Shown here: positions 1-6,409 of the stretch, piece by piece
Layout: each line of letters starts with the position of its first letter
Numbering within the stretch: the stretch's first letter is position 1
Translations under genes and position numbers: made by a program
Assembly (NCBI GenBank): GCA_902470455.1
Contig: CABRGI010000013.1
Span: forward strand, 1 to 10,296
Source: an uncultured Parvimonas sp.
GTDB lineage: Bacteria; Bacillota; Clostridia; Tissierellales; Peptoniphilaceae
Direction: 5' to 3'
DNA: 10,296 bases
Notes under the pieces: model-generated
Told to the model about the DNA's origin: nothing
The model's input: only the letters and a program-made list of their open reading frames with translations
Database searches by the model: none

Positions 1-70
1 TGGTTCTTCCATTGCTACAAGAAGTCAATAAAATGAACAATAGAAATAAACTTTTAAATTTATTTTTCAT
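1..70 (-). CDS. Second copy of the 199-residue lipoprotein (N-terminal part, cut by window edge)
   Basis: The minus strand from an ATG at 70 reads a lipoprotein signal peptide: MKNKFKSLFLLFILLTSC, then SNGRT, running off the window. The lipobox LTSC puts the lipidated cysteine at residue 18. An AGGAGG ribosome binding site at about 75-80 sits at normal distance. The 70 bases match 781-850 with three mismatches (positions 34, 39 and 51), so this is a close paralogue of the gene at 251-850. Only the first 23 codons are visible. Whether the rest is intact, and whether similarity continues past the signal peptide, cannot be told here. Confidence 0.8.
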   Translation of the reverse strand, partial: MKNKFKSLFLLFILLTSCSNGRT

Positions 71-85
71 AACTTCCTCCTAATA

Positions 86-235
86 CTAATACTTAGCTAA
101 AATTCCAGCTTTATCATCTGATAGTGGATAAGGTTTATAATTAAATCCTATAGCTCTCATAACAGATCTTGAATTATTTGCTGGTTGTGTACGTGATAAC
201 AGTTGGACTTCCAACTCTTTAATTTTATGATTATT
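86..235 (-). pseudogene. 3' remnant of an unrecognised gene
   Basis: The minus strand holds 49 open codons ending in TAG at 86-88. The frame has an in-frame stop (236-238) right before it and no start codon with a ribosome binding site. The peptide is not low-complexity: it includes ELEVQLLSRTQPANNSRSV and GFNYKPYPLSDDKAGILAKY at the C-terminus. It looks like the tail of a real protein whose 5' part is gone. The stretch seems less AT-rich than its neighbours, and its stop lies only 15 bases before the next start codon, as in a normal gene string. It begins about 15 bases after the stop of the upstream lipoprotein gene, consistent with a recombination joint there. I do not recognise the family. 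A tail of a toxin or mobile-element protein is possible but unsupported. A chance open frame is the alternative. Confidence 0.45.
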
Positions 236-250
236 CTATCTTTTAGATTA

Positions 251-850
251 CTACTTTCCAATATATTTTTTTATTGCTTCTTCTCTTATTCTATCTTCAA
301 ATTTAAACGATTCTAAATCTTCATTTGCTTTTTCTAATTCTATTCTGAACTCTGATTTTTTACCTGAAAGTGAAATCTTGCCAAATTTCAATCCTGAGAT
401 CATATACCATGGATCAGTTTCCGAATGTCTTAAAAACAGTAAATATTCCTCATCCTTTTCCATTAACTCATATCCTGCAATATGATAAATCTTTCCCGTT
501 TCCTCATCTATTCCGGCACTTTCAAAAACATCTACAACATCTCCCGGTTTAAAATTACCTTTAAAAACCTTTTCTATTTTAAAATTCGAGATTGTATATA
601 CACCATTAACATAACCATTATTTTTTTGTATTGTTGACGGATTTTGTTTTATTTTTTTACCTAAAACAATTACTTCCGTTTCCTTTTCAACATCATTCAA
701 ATTTCTATAAGCATCCATCTTAGCCTCTATAAAAATATCATTCCCATATTGATATTTTCTAAAATTATTTTCATACGATTTGGTTCTTCCATTGCTACAA
801 GAAGTCAATAAAAAGAACGATAGAAATAAAATTTTAAATTTATTTTTCAT
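251..850 (-). CDS. Putative lipoprotein, 199 residues, function unknown
   Basis: The start at 850 is chosen because MKNKFKILFLSFFLLTSC is a clear lipoprotein signal peptide (lipobox LTSC, lipidated Cys18) preceded by a purine-rich AAGGGGG site at 855-861. Upstream in-frame codons read through a terminator and are not used. The mature protein should be anchored to the outer face of the membrane. After a polar stretch it has a beta-rich pattern, with VYTISNFKIEKVFKGNFKPG, a GDVVDVFESAG strand and GYELMEKDEEYLLFLRH, then WYMISGLKFGKISL. The pattern 'protein strand, EKVFKGN, GD.V.V, EYLLFL' recalls uncharacterised secreted Firmicute proteins; I recall it only loosely and assign no function. A near-identical start occurs at 1-70, so the gene is tandemly duplicated. 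It lies downstream of a terminator (876-910) with no room for a separate promoter, so it probably depends on readthrough from the lipoprotein gene at 927-1373. Confidence 0.85.
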   Translation of the reverse strand: MKNKFKILFLSFFLLTSCSNGRTKSYENNFRKYQYGNDIFIEAKMDAYRNLNDVEKETEVIVLGKKIKQNPSTIQKNNGYVNGVYTISNFKIEKVFKGNFKPGDVVDVFESAGIDEETGKIYHIAGYELMEKDEEYLLFLRHSETDPWYMISGLKFGKISLSGKKSEFRIELEKANEDLESFKFEDRIREEAIKKYIGK

Positions 851-875
851 AACATCCCCCTTACTTCTTATTTTT

Positions 876-910
876 AAAAAACAACTAATGGCAGAAACCA
901 TTAGTTGTTT
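876..910 (-). terminator. Rho-independent terminator after the 148-residue lipoprotein gene
   Basis: Stem arms 879-891 and 898-910 pair perfectly over 13 bp (AAACAACTAATGG with its complement) around a 6-base loop. On the minus strand the stem is followed by a run of T. It lies 17 bases past the stop of the gene at 927-1373 and 26 bases before the next start (850), so leaky termination would set the expression of the downstream lipoprotein. Confidence 0.85.
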
Positions 911-926
911 AATTAATTTCACATAT

Positions 927-1373
927 TTATTTAGGGTCACCCTTTTTATATTCCGTATTAGTTTCAACATCAACAATGGTTTTTTCGTCTTTTATCCAAA
1001 ACTTCTTTTCAGGGAAAAAATTAGCTGTTAAATACTTTTTTCCATCTTCTTCAAAAATTTTCGGTTCTAAAAAGTTTCCATCATCCGTAAAATCACCACG
1101 AAGTTTTTTAACGGACTCTTTTGAACATTTATCAAAGTCTATAGGTTTAGCCTTATAATACATACAAGGCACACCATAATATTCACCATTATCTAAAACA
1201 ATTTGTGAATCATAAGCATAATAGTATCCGCAAACTTTTTCAACTTCTTTACTTGCCTTTCTAACTACTTGCTTATTTGTATTATCGTCATTAACTTTAG
1301 AACTTTTAGAACAACCGGAAAAAGCAATAAAAACCGGCAAAATCAAAACAAACTTCTTAAAAAATTTTTTCAT
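927..1373 (-). CDS. Putative small lipoprotein, 148 residues, function unknown
   Basis: The ATG at 1373 is preceded by an ideal AAGGAGGATATT site (1374-1385). An in-frame TTG at 1397 lies upstream of that site and is rejected. The N-terminus, MKKFFKKFVLILPVFIAFSGC, is a lysine-rich signal peptide with lipobox FSGC, so Cys21 is the lipidated residue and the protein is held on the outer membrane face. The mature part is small and polar. It holds three further cysteines (VCGYYYAYD, VPCMYYKAK, DFDKCSKES), aromatic clusters, and a C-terminal FWIKDEKTIVDVETNTEYKK segment that reads like a beta hairpin. I do not recognise a domain. It has its own extended -10 promoter (1419-1427) and is followed by a strong terminator, so it can act as a single unit, with the neighbouring 199-residue lipoprotein as readthrough partner. 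Confidence 0.85.
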   Translation of the reverse strand: MKKFFKKFVLILPVFIAFSGCSKSSKVNDDNTNKQVVRKASKEVEKVCGYYYAYDSQIVLDNGEYYGVPCMYYKAKPIDFDKCSKESVKKLRGDFTDDGNFLEPKIFEEDGKKYLTANFFPEKKFWIKDEKTIVDVETNTEYKKGDPK

Positions 1374-1418
1374 AATATCCTCCTTGAAATTTTTCAAAGT
1401 CTAACCTAAAATATGTAC

Positions 1419-1427
1419 ATTATAGCA
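1419..1427 (-). promoter_or_regulatory. Extended -10 promoter for the 148-residue lipoprotein gene
   Basis: On the minus strand TGC directly precedes a perfect TATAAT (TATAAT at 1419-1424, TG at 1426-1427). There is no good -35 hexamer at 16-18 bases, which is common for extended -10 promoters. The site lies about 45 bases upstream of the start codon at 1373. Confidence 0.65.
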
Positions 1428-1474
1428 TTTTCCAAAAATTCTAAAATAATTATTTATTATATTCACAGTTAAAT

Positions 1475-2059
1475 TTAAGGAATAATATCTCCTTTATTTA
1501 CAATGGCAAAAATCCATTCTTTTTTTATTTTCCAAATGTTTGCTTGAACTCTGTAAATATCCCATTCATCAATATCGAATATTCTAGCCCAACTGTCTAT
1601 AACTATTTGTCTTTCTTCTGGAAAAACATTCTTATACTTTCCCTCAAAAAACTCAAATCCATTATCTATCCCTTTTTCTTTTAATCTTTTTTTATACTTT
1701 TTATCATCTTCTTCATTCAAAGGGATATAATGATGATTGAGTACATAATCCCATTTAACTCCATCAAAATAGATTATCTCATCTTTTGGAACATCTAAAA
1801 CATATACAACTGTATTTTCAATTACGGGCATACAATTCTTATTACTTACTCCACACCAAACAGGCATTTCAACTTCATCAGGTTTTGGTACTCTTTTACT
1901 CGCCTCTTTTACAAAATAATTATAACAACCTAAAATATAGTCAGAAATCACTCCAAAATTTTCTTTGACATAAGAAATTTTATTCGTAAAATATCCTTTT
2001 TCTTCAATTTCTTTTAAAGAGCGAATATCTTGTCTTGTATATAATCTTACAATTTCCAT
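1475..2059 (-). CDS. DUF3841-family protein (194 residues), function unknown
   Basis: A small soluble-looking protein with no signal peptide or membrane segment. I match it from memory to DUF3841: an opening like MEIVRLYTRQDIRSLKEIEEKGYF, a central PVWCGVSN segment where family members have a PIWAW-like stretch, the DVPKDEIIYFDGVKWDYVLNH region, and a C-terminal SWARIFDIDEWD followed by VQANIWKIKKEWIFAI, matching the family's closing 'QATFWELKKEWV' pattern. The biochemical role of DUF3841 is not known to me. The ATG at 2059 is preferred: the GTG at 2068 lies only 2 bases from the AAAGGG site (2071-2076), too close, while ATG 2059 is about 11 bases away. It has its own near-consensus promoter (2082-2110) and no obvious terminator downstream, so some readthrough into the lipoprotein genes is possible. 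Confidence 0.75.
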   Translation of the reverse strand: MEIVRLYTRQDIRSLKEIEEKGYFTNKISYVKENFGVISDYILGCYNYFVKEASKRVPKPDEVEMPVWCGVSNKNCMPVIENTVVYVLDVPKDEIIYFDGVKWDYVLNHHYIPLNEEDDKKYKKRLKEKGIDNGFEFFEGKYKNVFPEERQIVIDSWARIFDIDEWDIYRVQANIWKIKKEWIFAIVNKGDIIP

Positions 2060-2081
2060 ACATTTCACATCCCTTTGTTTT

Positions 2082-2110
2082 ATTATATCGCATTAAACCA
2101 TAAAAATCAA
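2082..2110 (-). promoter_or_regulatory. Near-consensus sigma-A promoter for the DUF3841 gene
   Basis: Minus-strand TTGATT (2105-2110) and TATAAT (2082-2087) are separated by exactly 17 bases. The promoter starts about 15 bases after the terminator of the preceding ABC operon and ends 22 bases before the start codon at 2059, so the gene is an independent unit. Confidence 0.8.
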
Positions 2111-2124
2111 TATGACCATAAGAC

Positions 2125-2157
2125 ATAAAAAAGCTATTGAAAAATTCAATAGCTTCT
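2125..2157 (-). terminator. Rho-independent terminator of the FbpABC-like operon
   Basis: Arms 2131-2141 and 2145-2155 form an 11-bp perfect stem (AAGCTATTGAA) with a 3-base loop. On the minus strand a run of six T follows. The stem begins just after the ATPase stop codon at 2162. Confidence 0.9.
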
Positions 2158-2161
2158 ATTC

Positions 2162-3232
2162 TTAAGTTATTATCTTTGTGTAATCTTTTCCGTCATCATC
2201 AAATACCATAAAGTTTTTAATTCTCAATTTGATATTTGCATTTTCTTCGTAAACTCCGTAAGTTTCAACATGGTCAATAACTCTAACTACATTGTCATTT
2301 CCTAAATCTACTTTACAGTCATTTACATCTCCAAGATAGAATTGGCTTACAAGTTTAGCATCAATAGTTCCATCTCTTTCGTCTATTCTAAGAGCTTCTG
2401 GTCTTATTGCAACTATAACATTCCCTGTCTTATCTCCGTCATAAGGTAATTTCTTTCCGGTATTTGCAAGTTCAACAAAGCCGTCTTTTGCAACTCCCTT
2501 AATGAAATTAACACGACCCACAAAGTTTGCAACAAAAGGATTTACAGGATTTCTGTAAATTTCTTCAGGAGTTCCTATTTGTTGAACAACACCTTTATTA
2601 ATCAAAATAATTCTATCACTCATTGTCATAGCTTCTATTTGATCATGTGTTACATATACAACTGTAATTCCAAGTCTTTTTTGTATCTCTTTTATTTCAA
2701 AACGCATTTCTTCTCTTAGTTTAGCATCCAAGTTTGAAAGTGGTTCATCAAGTAAAAGTAATTTAGGTCTAGAAATCAAAGCACGTCCAAGCGCAACCCT
2801 TTGTTGTTGTCCCCCTGAAAGTTCTGATGGTGCTCTATCTTTATATTGAGATAAGTGAACTATTTCTAAAACTTTTTCAACTCTCTCTTTTATTTCTTCT
2901 TTCTTTGCACCGGCTATTTTTAAAGGATAGGCAACATTGTCAAAAACATTCATATGAGGCCAAACTGCATATGATTGAAATACCATTCCTATTCCTCTTT
3001 TTTCAGGCGGAAGGAATGTTTTTCCTCCTGAAACAACATTATCTCCTATTAGTATTTCTCCACTTGTAGGTTTTTCAAATCCCGCTATAAGTCTTAACAT
3101 TGTTGTTTTACCACAACCTGAAGGTCCTAATAAAGTTATAAATTCACCATCTTTAAAAGTATCTGTAAAAGGTTTTAAAACTTCTACATTACCAAAAGAT
3201 TTACTTAATTCTTTTATCGTAATCGTTGACAT
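2162..3232 (-). CDS. ABC importer ATPase, FbpC/AfuC/PotA-like (356 residues)
   Basis: Cytoplasmic ATP-hydrolysing subunit of the importer encoded with the two genes upstream. All ABC motifs are present: Walker A GPSGCGKTT (36-44), Q-loop Q86, signature LSGGQQQR (138-145), Walker B LLLLDEP ending at D162-E163, D-loop SNLDA and switch histidine in THDQ (H196). The WPHMNVFDNVAYPL stretch is typical of ferric/phosphonate importer ATPases. The part after about residue 240 is the TOBE-type regulatory domain found in this class, and the total length is normal. The ATG at 3232 has an AGGAGG site that overlaps the permease stop codon (gap 8 bases), which implies coupled translation. It is the last gene of its operon, followed by a terminator at 2125-2157. 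The substrate cannot be read from the ATPase; ferric iron, phosphonate, sugar phosphate and polyamine importers share this type. Confidence 0.93.
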   Translation of the reverse strand: MSTITIKELSKSFGNVEVLKPFTDTFKDGEFITLLGPSGCGKTTMLRLIAGFEKPTSGEILIGDNVVSGGKTFLPPEKRGIGMVFQSYAVWPHMNVFDNVAYPLKIAGAKKEEIKERVEKVLEIVHLSQYKDRAPSELSGGQQQRVALGRALISRPKLLLLDEPLSNLDAKLREEMRFEIKEIQKRLGITVVYVTHDQIEAMTMSDRIILINKGVVQQIGTPEEIYRNPVNPFVANFVGRVNFIKGVAKDGFVELANTGKKLPYDGDKTGNVIVAIRPEALRIDERDGTIDAKLVSQFYLGDVNDCKVDLGNDNVVRVIDHVETYGVYEENANIKLRIKNFMVFDDDGKDYTKIIT

Positions 3233-3240
3233 TTTTCCTC

Positions 3241-4926
3241 CTAAATTGAAAACTTACCTTTTGTAAGTTTATTTAAAATCCAGTTAACTACCAATACAAA
3301 AATCAAAATTGCAGTAGCAAGTACACTTGCAATTTGTTGACTATGATAAGTTTGATAATTGTAAAGTTCAAAACCGATTGTCTTTGTATGAGATGAATAC
3401 AAAAGTGTACTCATAGTAAGTTCATAGAAACAAGGCATAAATATTAAGAATATACCTGCGACAATTGAAGGCATTATAAGCGGTGCAGTAACGTCTTTAA
3501 TCATTCTAAGCCAGCCTGCTCCCGAGATTTGTGATGCCTCTTCAAGAGAAGGATGAACCTGACTCATTCCTGAAACTACTGTTCTCATTCCCATCAACAT
3601 ATACTTAATCATATATGCAATAATCATAATATATATTGTATTGTAAATATTAATTCCAAATTTTCCACTCATTGTCATTATAAGGGCAAGAGCTATGGCA
3701 ATACTTGGTGTTCCTGAACCTACTGTTATTAAAAAGTCAGGAATTCTTCTTCCCTTAACTCTAGTTCTCTCAAGCAAATAAGCCATCATACAGGAAATTA
3801 TTATTCCCAAAAATGCCGCTGCTGAAGCTGCAACCAAACTGTTTATTGTTGAGCTTAATATACTATCCCTTGTAAGCATTTGTTGCCAAAATCTAAATGA
3901 GATATTTCTTGCAGACAATGGCTTACCCATATTGATAGTTATAGAAGTAAGAGCAACAGTTATAAAAGGAACAACTACTACTATAAAAGAAAAAATTGTA
4001 ACTAATATTGTAAGTGGAGTTCTCCATTTCCCTAGATCAACTATTGTAGGTCTTGTAGATTTTCCACTCATTGTTATAAATTGTTTCTTTCCTAGTACAA
4101 ATGTTGAAACATACAAAACTAAATTAGCAATTATCATTAAGAATACCGCAAGAGTTGTAGCATCAATTATTCCTTCTTCATTACCAATATGAACAAACTC
4201 AATTATTCTTGTTGTAACAGTGTGAATTTGTCCCGGTGCTCCAACTATTGACGGAATACCGTAACAAGATGCAGCAGTTACAAAAACTAATAGTCCTGCA
4301 GCTATTAAACTTGGTGTCATCATCGGAATTGTAACTGTAAATAAAGTCTTTAATGGACTTGCTCCTGAAATTCTTGCAGCTTCTTCAAGAGAAGGATCCA
4401 TTTTTTCCATCGCACGAGAAATTGTGATAAAAGCATAAGGATAATAAAAACAAGTAAGTACCCAAATCATTCCCCATACGCTGTAAATATTGAAAATTGG
4501 TTCGCTTAAACCAAATAATTTTTGAATTAACATATTTAAAGTTCCAACTCTAGGATTTAAAAGTCTAAGCCAAGCCATTGCTCCTACATAAGGAGGAACC
4601 ATATATGTAACTACGAACATAGTTCTAAATATTTTTTTACCGTATAAATTAGTTCTTCCAACTAAAAATGCAAGTGGAAAAGCAATTAACATTCCAAAAA
4701 ATGTCGTTGCAACGGCAGTAACCAAAGTATTTCTAATAGCTATAAAATTCGCATCATAACTATAAACTCTTTTAAAAGCCTCAAAAGTAAAACTTCCACT
4801 TGGAAATACTGATTTAACAAAAAGATATAAAAGTGGGAAAACTTCAAAAACAAGTAAAAGTGCAACAATGGAAAGCATTATTATCCACTTTATATCTAAT
4901 TTAAATTTTCTATCTGTCTTTTGCAT
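3241..4926 (-). CDS. Fused double-domain ABC importer permease, FbpB/AfuB-like (561 residues)
   Basis: Inner-membrane channel of the importer. The chain holds two homologous permease halves, the FbpB/AfuB layout, rather than two separate proteins as in PotB/PotC. Each half has a binding-protein-dependent transport EAA loop that docks on the ATPase: EEAARISGASPLKTLFTVTIP at about 181-201 and LEEASQISGAGWLRMIKD at about 461-478. Hydrophobic segments surround each loop, and a polar linker with KSTRPTIVDLGKWRT (about 289-303) separates the halves. There is no frameshift and the length is normal for the family. The start at 4926 has an AAAGG site at 4933-4937. A strong hairpin (4943-4969) lies between this gene and the binding-protein gene upstream, and the ATPase follows after 8 bases. 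Confidence 0.92.
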   Translation of the reverse strand: MQKTDRKFKLDIKWIIMLSIVALLLVFEVFPLLYLFVKSVFPSGSFTFEAFKRVYSYDANFIAIRNTLVTAVATTFFGMLIAFPLAFLVGRTNLYGKKIFRTMFVVTYMVPPYVGAMAWLRLLNPRVGTLNMLIQKLFGLSEPIFNIYSVWGMIWVLTCFYYPYAFITISRAMEKMDPSLEEAARISGASPLKTLFTVTIPMMTPSLIAAGLLVFVTAASCYGIPSIVGAPGQIHTVTTRIIEFVHIGNEEGIIDATTLAVFLMIIANLVLYVSTFVLGKKQFITMSGKSTRPTIVDLGKWRTPLTILVTIFSFIVVVVPFITVALTSITINMGKPLSARNISFRFWQQMLTRDSILSSTINSLVAASAAAFLGIIISCMMAYLLERTRVKGRRIPDFLITVGSGTPSIAIALALIMTMSGKFGINIYNTIYIMIIAYMIKYMLMGMRTVVSGMSQVHPSLEEASQISGAGWLRMIKDVTAPLIMPSIVAGIFLIFMPCFYELTMSTLLYSSHTKTIGFELYNYQTYHSQQIASVLATAILIFVLVVNWILNKLTKGKFSI

Positions 4927-4942
4927 AAATTAACCTTTCATT

Positions 4943-4969
4943 AACAAGAGGGAGTTGCCTCCCTCTGTT
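4943..4969 (-). promoter_or_regulatory. Intercistronic hairpin between binding-protein and permease genes
   Basis: Arms 4947-4954 (AGAGGGAG) and 4959-4966 pair perfectly around a 4-base TTGC loop, and three more pairs form beyond a one-base bulge. The GC-rich stem stands out in this AT-rich window. On the minus strand no T-run follows, so it does not look like a full terminator; stabilisation of the upstream mRNA segment or partial attenuation fits better. On the plus strand a T-rich tract follows the stem, but no plus-strand gene ends here. Confidence 0.75.
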
Positions 4970-5024
4970 ATATATTTTTTATTCTAAAATAATAAGCTCC
5001 AAATTTTAATATTGTTAGTATCTA

Positions 5025-6079
5025 TTATTTTTTACCAATTGTATCTGTAAACATCTTTCTTAGAGAATCTCTATCTTTAACTAATTGTTCCCAATTTACA
5101 TTTATACTATTTGCTGTAATTTCAGAAGTTTTAATTGCATCATAAGGAACTTCAGGGAAGTCTTTTAGTACAGAGTGCATCCAACCCTTAACTATAAATT
5201 TTTGACCTTCTTCTGATAAGAACCATTTAGAAATAGCTTCTGCTGCTTTTGTATTTTTGTTTTCAGTTAATTTTTCATCTACAATCATAATTGGTGAAGG
5301 AACTACAATTGTTCCATCTTTAGGATATATAACTTCTAATGAAGAGTTGTCATCTTGTCTTTTCTTTAAAACAGATTCTTCAAGAATCATAAGTTCGTCC
5401 ATTTCACCAGTTTCAAGTTTAGTTAAGGCAACACTACCAGCTTCAATAGCAACTTTTCTCTTAGCCAAATTAGTGAAATATTCATCTTTATATTTGTCCT
5501 TTAATCCTCCGATAGCTGCAAGAGCTGTCCCTGATTTTAATGGATCTGACATAGAAATTTTTCCTGTAAGACTTTCTTTTTCAGCAAATTCTTTAAAACT
5601 TTGTGCTAAATTTTCTTTCTTTGTTTTTTCTGGGTTATAAGCTAAAACCATATTAGAAATTCTTACCGGATACCAATAACCTTCTTTATCATATTCGAAA
5701 GCCAATTTATCTTTGTTTTCGATTTCAAATTTATGTAATACCTTTTTTTCCTTTAATTCATAAGCATATGAAGGTTCTGCAACCATTATAATATCACAAG
5801 CAAGTTTCCCAGCATCAATTTCTCCTGCTATTTTTGTTAAGTTCCAGTTCCACCTTGGAAAAATTCGATTTCACAGTTAGGGAATTTTTTCTTAAGTGCA
5901 GGTTTCATATTAGCAATTATATCTTCATACATAGAAGTATAAATTCTAACTTTTCCTGAAACTTCTTCATTCGCTTTCATATCTTTGCTTGCATTATCTT
6001 TCTTTTCAGAGCCTCCCCCACAAGCAGTAGCTCCAATCATAAGCGCTGACAACATAAGTGCCAAAAATTTCTTTTTCAT
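5025..6079 (-). pseudogene. ABC importer substrate-binding lipoprotein, frameshifted (FbpA/AfuA-like)
   Basis: This should be the extracellular substrate-binding lipoprotein of the importer. The first frame starts at ATG 6079 (AGGAGG site at 6083-6088) with MKKKFLALMLSALMIGATAC, lipidated Cys20, and runs through VRIYTSMYEDII to FFQGGTGT, then stops at TAA 5837-5839. The second frame continues the same protein from TKIAGEIDAGKLACDIIMVAEPS to FTDTIGKK. The span of 1055 bases is one short of 352 codons, so a single-base loss near 5838-5842 explains the break and the repaired protein would have 351 residues. A run of five A follows the premature stop and so cannot be the cause. The second part has no ribosome binding site for reinitiation at 5786. 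The adjacent-tyrosine pair typical of ferric-binding proteins is absent; the matching region reads ELMILEES (about 228-235). A sequencing error is the main alternative. Confidence 0.85.
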
Positions 6080-6134
6080 AATTCCTCCTAAAAATAGAAA
6101 TGTTATCTTTTGTTGGGTAAACACCTCAAGACTA

Positions 6135-6140
6135 ATTATA
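6135..6140 (-). promoter_or_regulatory. Probable -10 element for the FbpABC-like operon
   Basis: A perfect minus-strand TATAAT at 6135-6140 lies about 56 bases upstream of the start at 6079. The -35 hexamer at a 17-base spacing is poor (TAGATT), so the promoter may be weak or need an activator. No other element in the gap is clearly better. Confidence 0.5.
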
Positions 6141-6293
6141 TTCAAAATCTACAAAAAAATCTATACATTTTTCAAGGTTTTTCAAAATAATTTAAAAATT
6201 TTATCAAATTTGTTTGGGTCTTTTTTGTCCCTATAAAATTATTTATCCCAATATATAAGTTATTATTTAAAATATAGCAAAAACAAAAATAAA

Positions 6294-6333
6294 CAAAAAA
6301 GAGAGATTTTTTATGAAAAATTGTCTCTCTTTT
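6294..6333 (-). terminator. Rho-independent terminator of the troABCD operon
   Basis: Arms 6297-6306 (AAAAGAGAGA) and 6324-6333 pair over 10 bp, and the loop contains a further ATTTTT/AAAAAT pairing. On the minus strand a run of T follows. It is the first terminator past the troD stop codon, about 75 bases downstream. Confidence 0.8.
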
Positions 6334-6371
6334 AAAATTTTATTAAATTTTTGAAATAATTTATACTAGAA

Positions 6372-6388
6372 TTAGAAAACGATTCTAA
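6372..6388. promoter_or_regulatory. Perfect interrupted palindrome TTAGAA-N5-TTCTAA, possible operator
   Basis: Two 6-base arms (6372-6377 and 6383-6388) are perfect inverted repeats around AACGA, about 22 bases past the troD stop codon. The size and symmetry suit a dimeric repressor site, but no promoter is evident beside it. AT-rich DNA produces such palindromes by chance, so the call is weak. Confidence 0.25.
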
Positions 6389-6409
6389 AAAAATATTTCT
6401 TACAATATC

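Larger units (their letters stand above)
6080..6409. other. Gene-free region between the two transporter operons
   Basis: No credible coding frame on either strand. Reading in the direction of transcription it holds a TTAGAA-N5-TTCTAA palindrome (6372-6388), the terminator of the metal operon (6294-6333), a very AT-rich stretch with an interrupted repeat GGGAC-N6-GACCC (6216-6231, outer and inner pairs with one mismatch), and the promoter and roughly 50-base leader of the binding-protein gene. Confidence 0.7.

Noticed and set aside
370..552. Plus-strand open frame of 60 codons
   Set aside because: It lies antisense within the 199-residue lipoprotein gene, has no ribosome binding site and encodes no recognisable protein. 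The same applies to the other plus-strand frames opposite coding genes, for example at 2827-3069, 3932-4192 and 5257-5640.
851..976. Extended start at 976 for the 199-residue lipoprotein
   Set aside because: The extra 42 codons translate through the terminator hairpin. The signal peptide and ribosome binding site fix the start at 850.
1374..1397. TTG start at 1397 for the 148-residue lipoprotein
   Set aside because: The start at 1373 has an ideal ribosome binding site and begins a standard lipoprotein signal peptide; the added eight residues would cover that site.
1444..1455. AAATAATTATTT palindrome as a Fur-type operator
   Set aside because: It is a simple AT-only palindrome in very AT-rich DNA, not placed at a metal-gene promoter.
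5830..5850. Programmed -1 frameshift in the binding-protein gene
   Set aside because: The bases before the stop codon do not form a slippery X-XXY-YYZ heptamer, no stimulatory hairpin follows, and binding proteins of this family are not known to need recoding.
6080..6145. Start at 6145 for the binding protein
   Set aside because: It overlaps the -10 and leader region and lacks a ribosome binding site, while 6079 has AGGAGG and a clean signal peptide.
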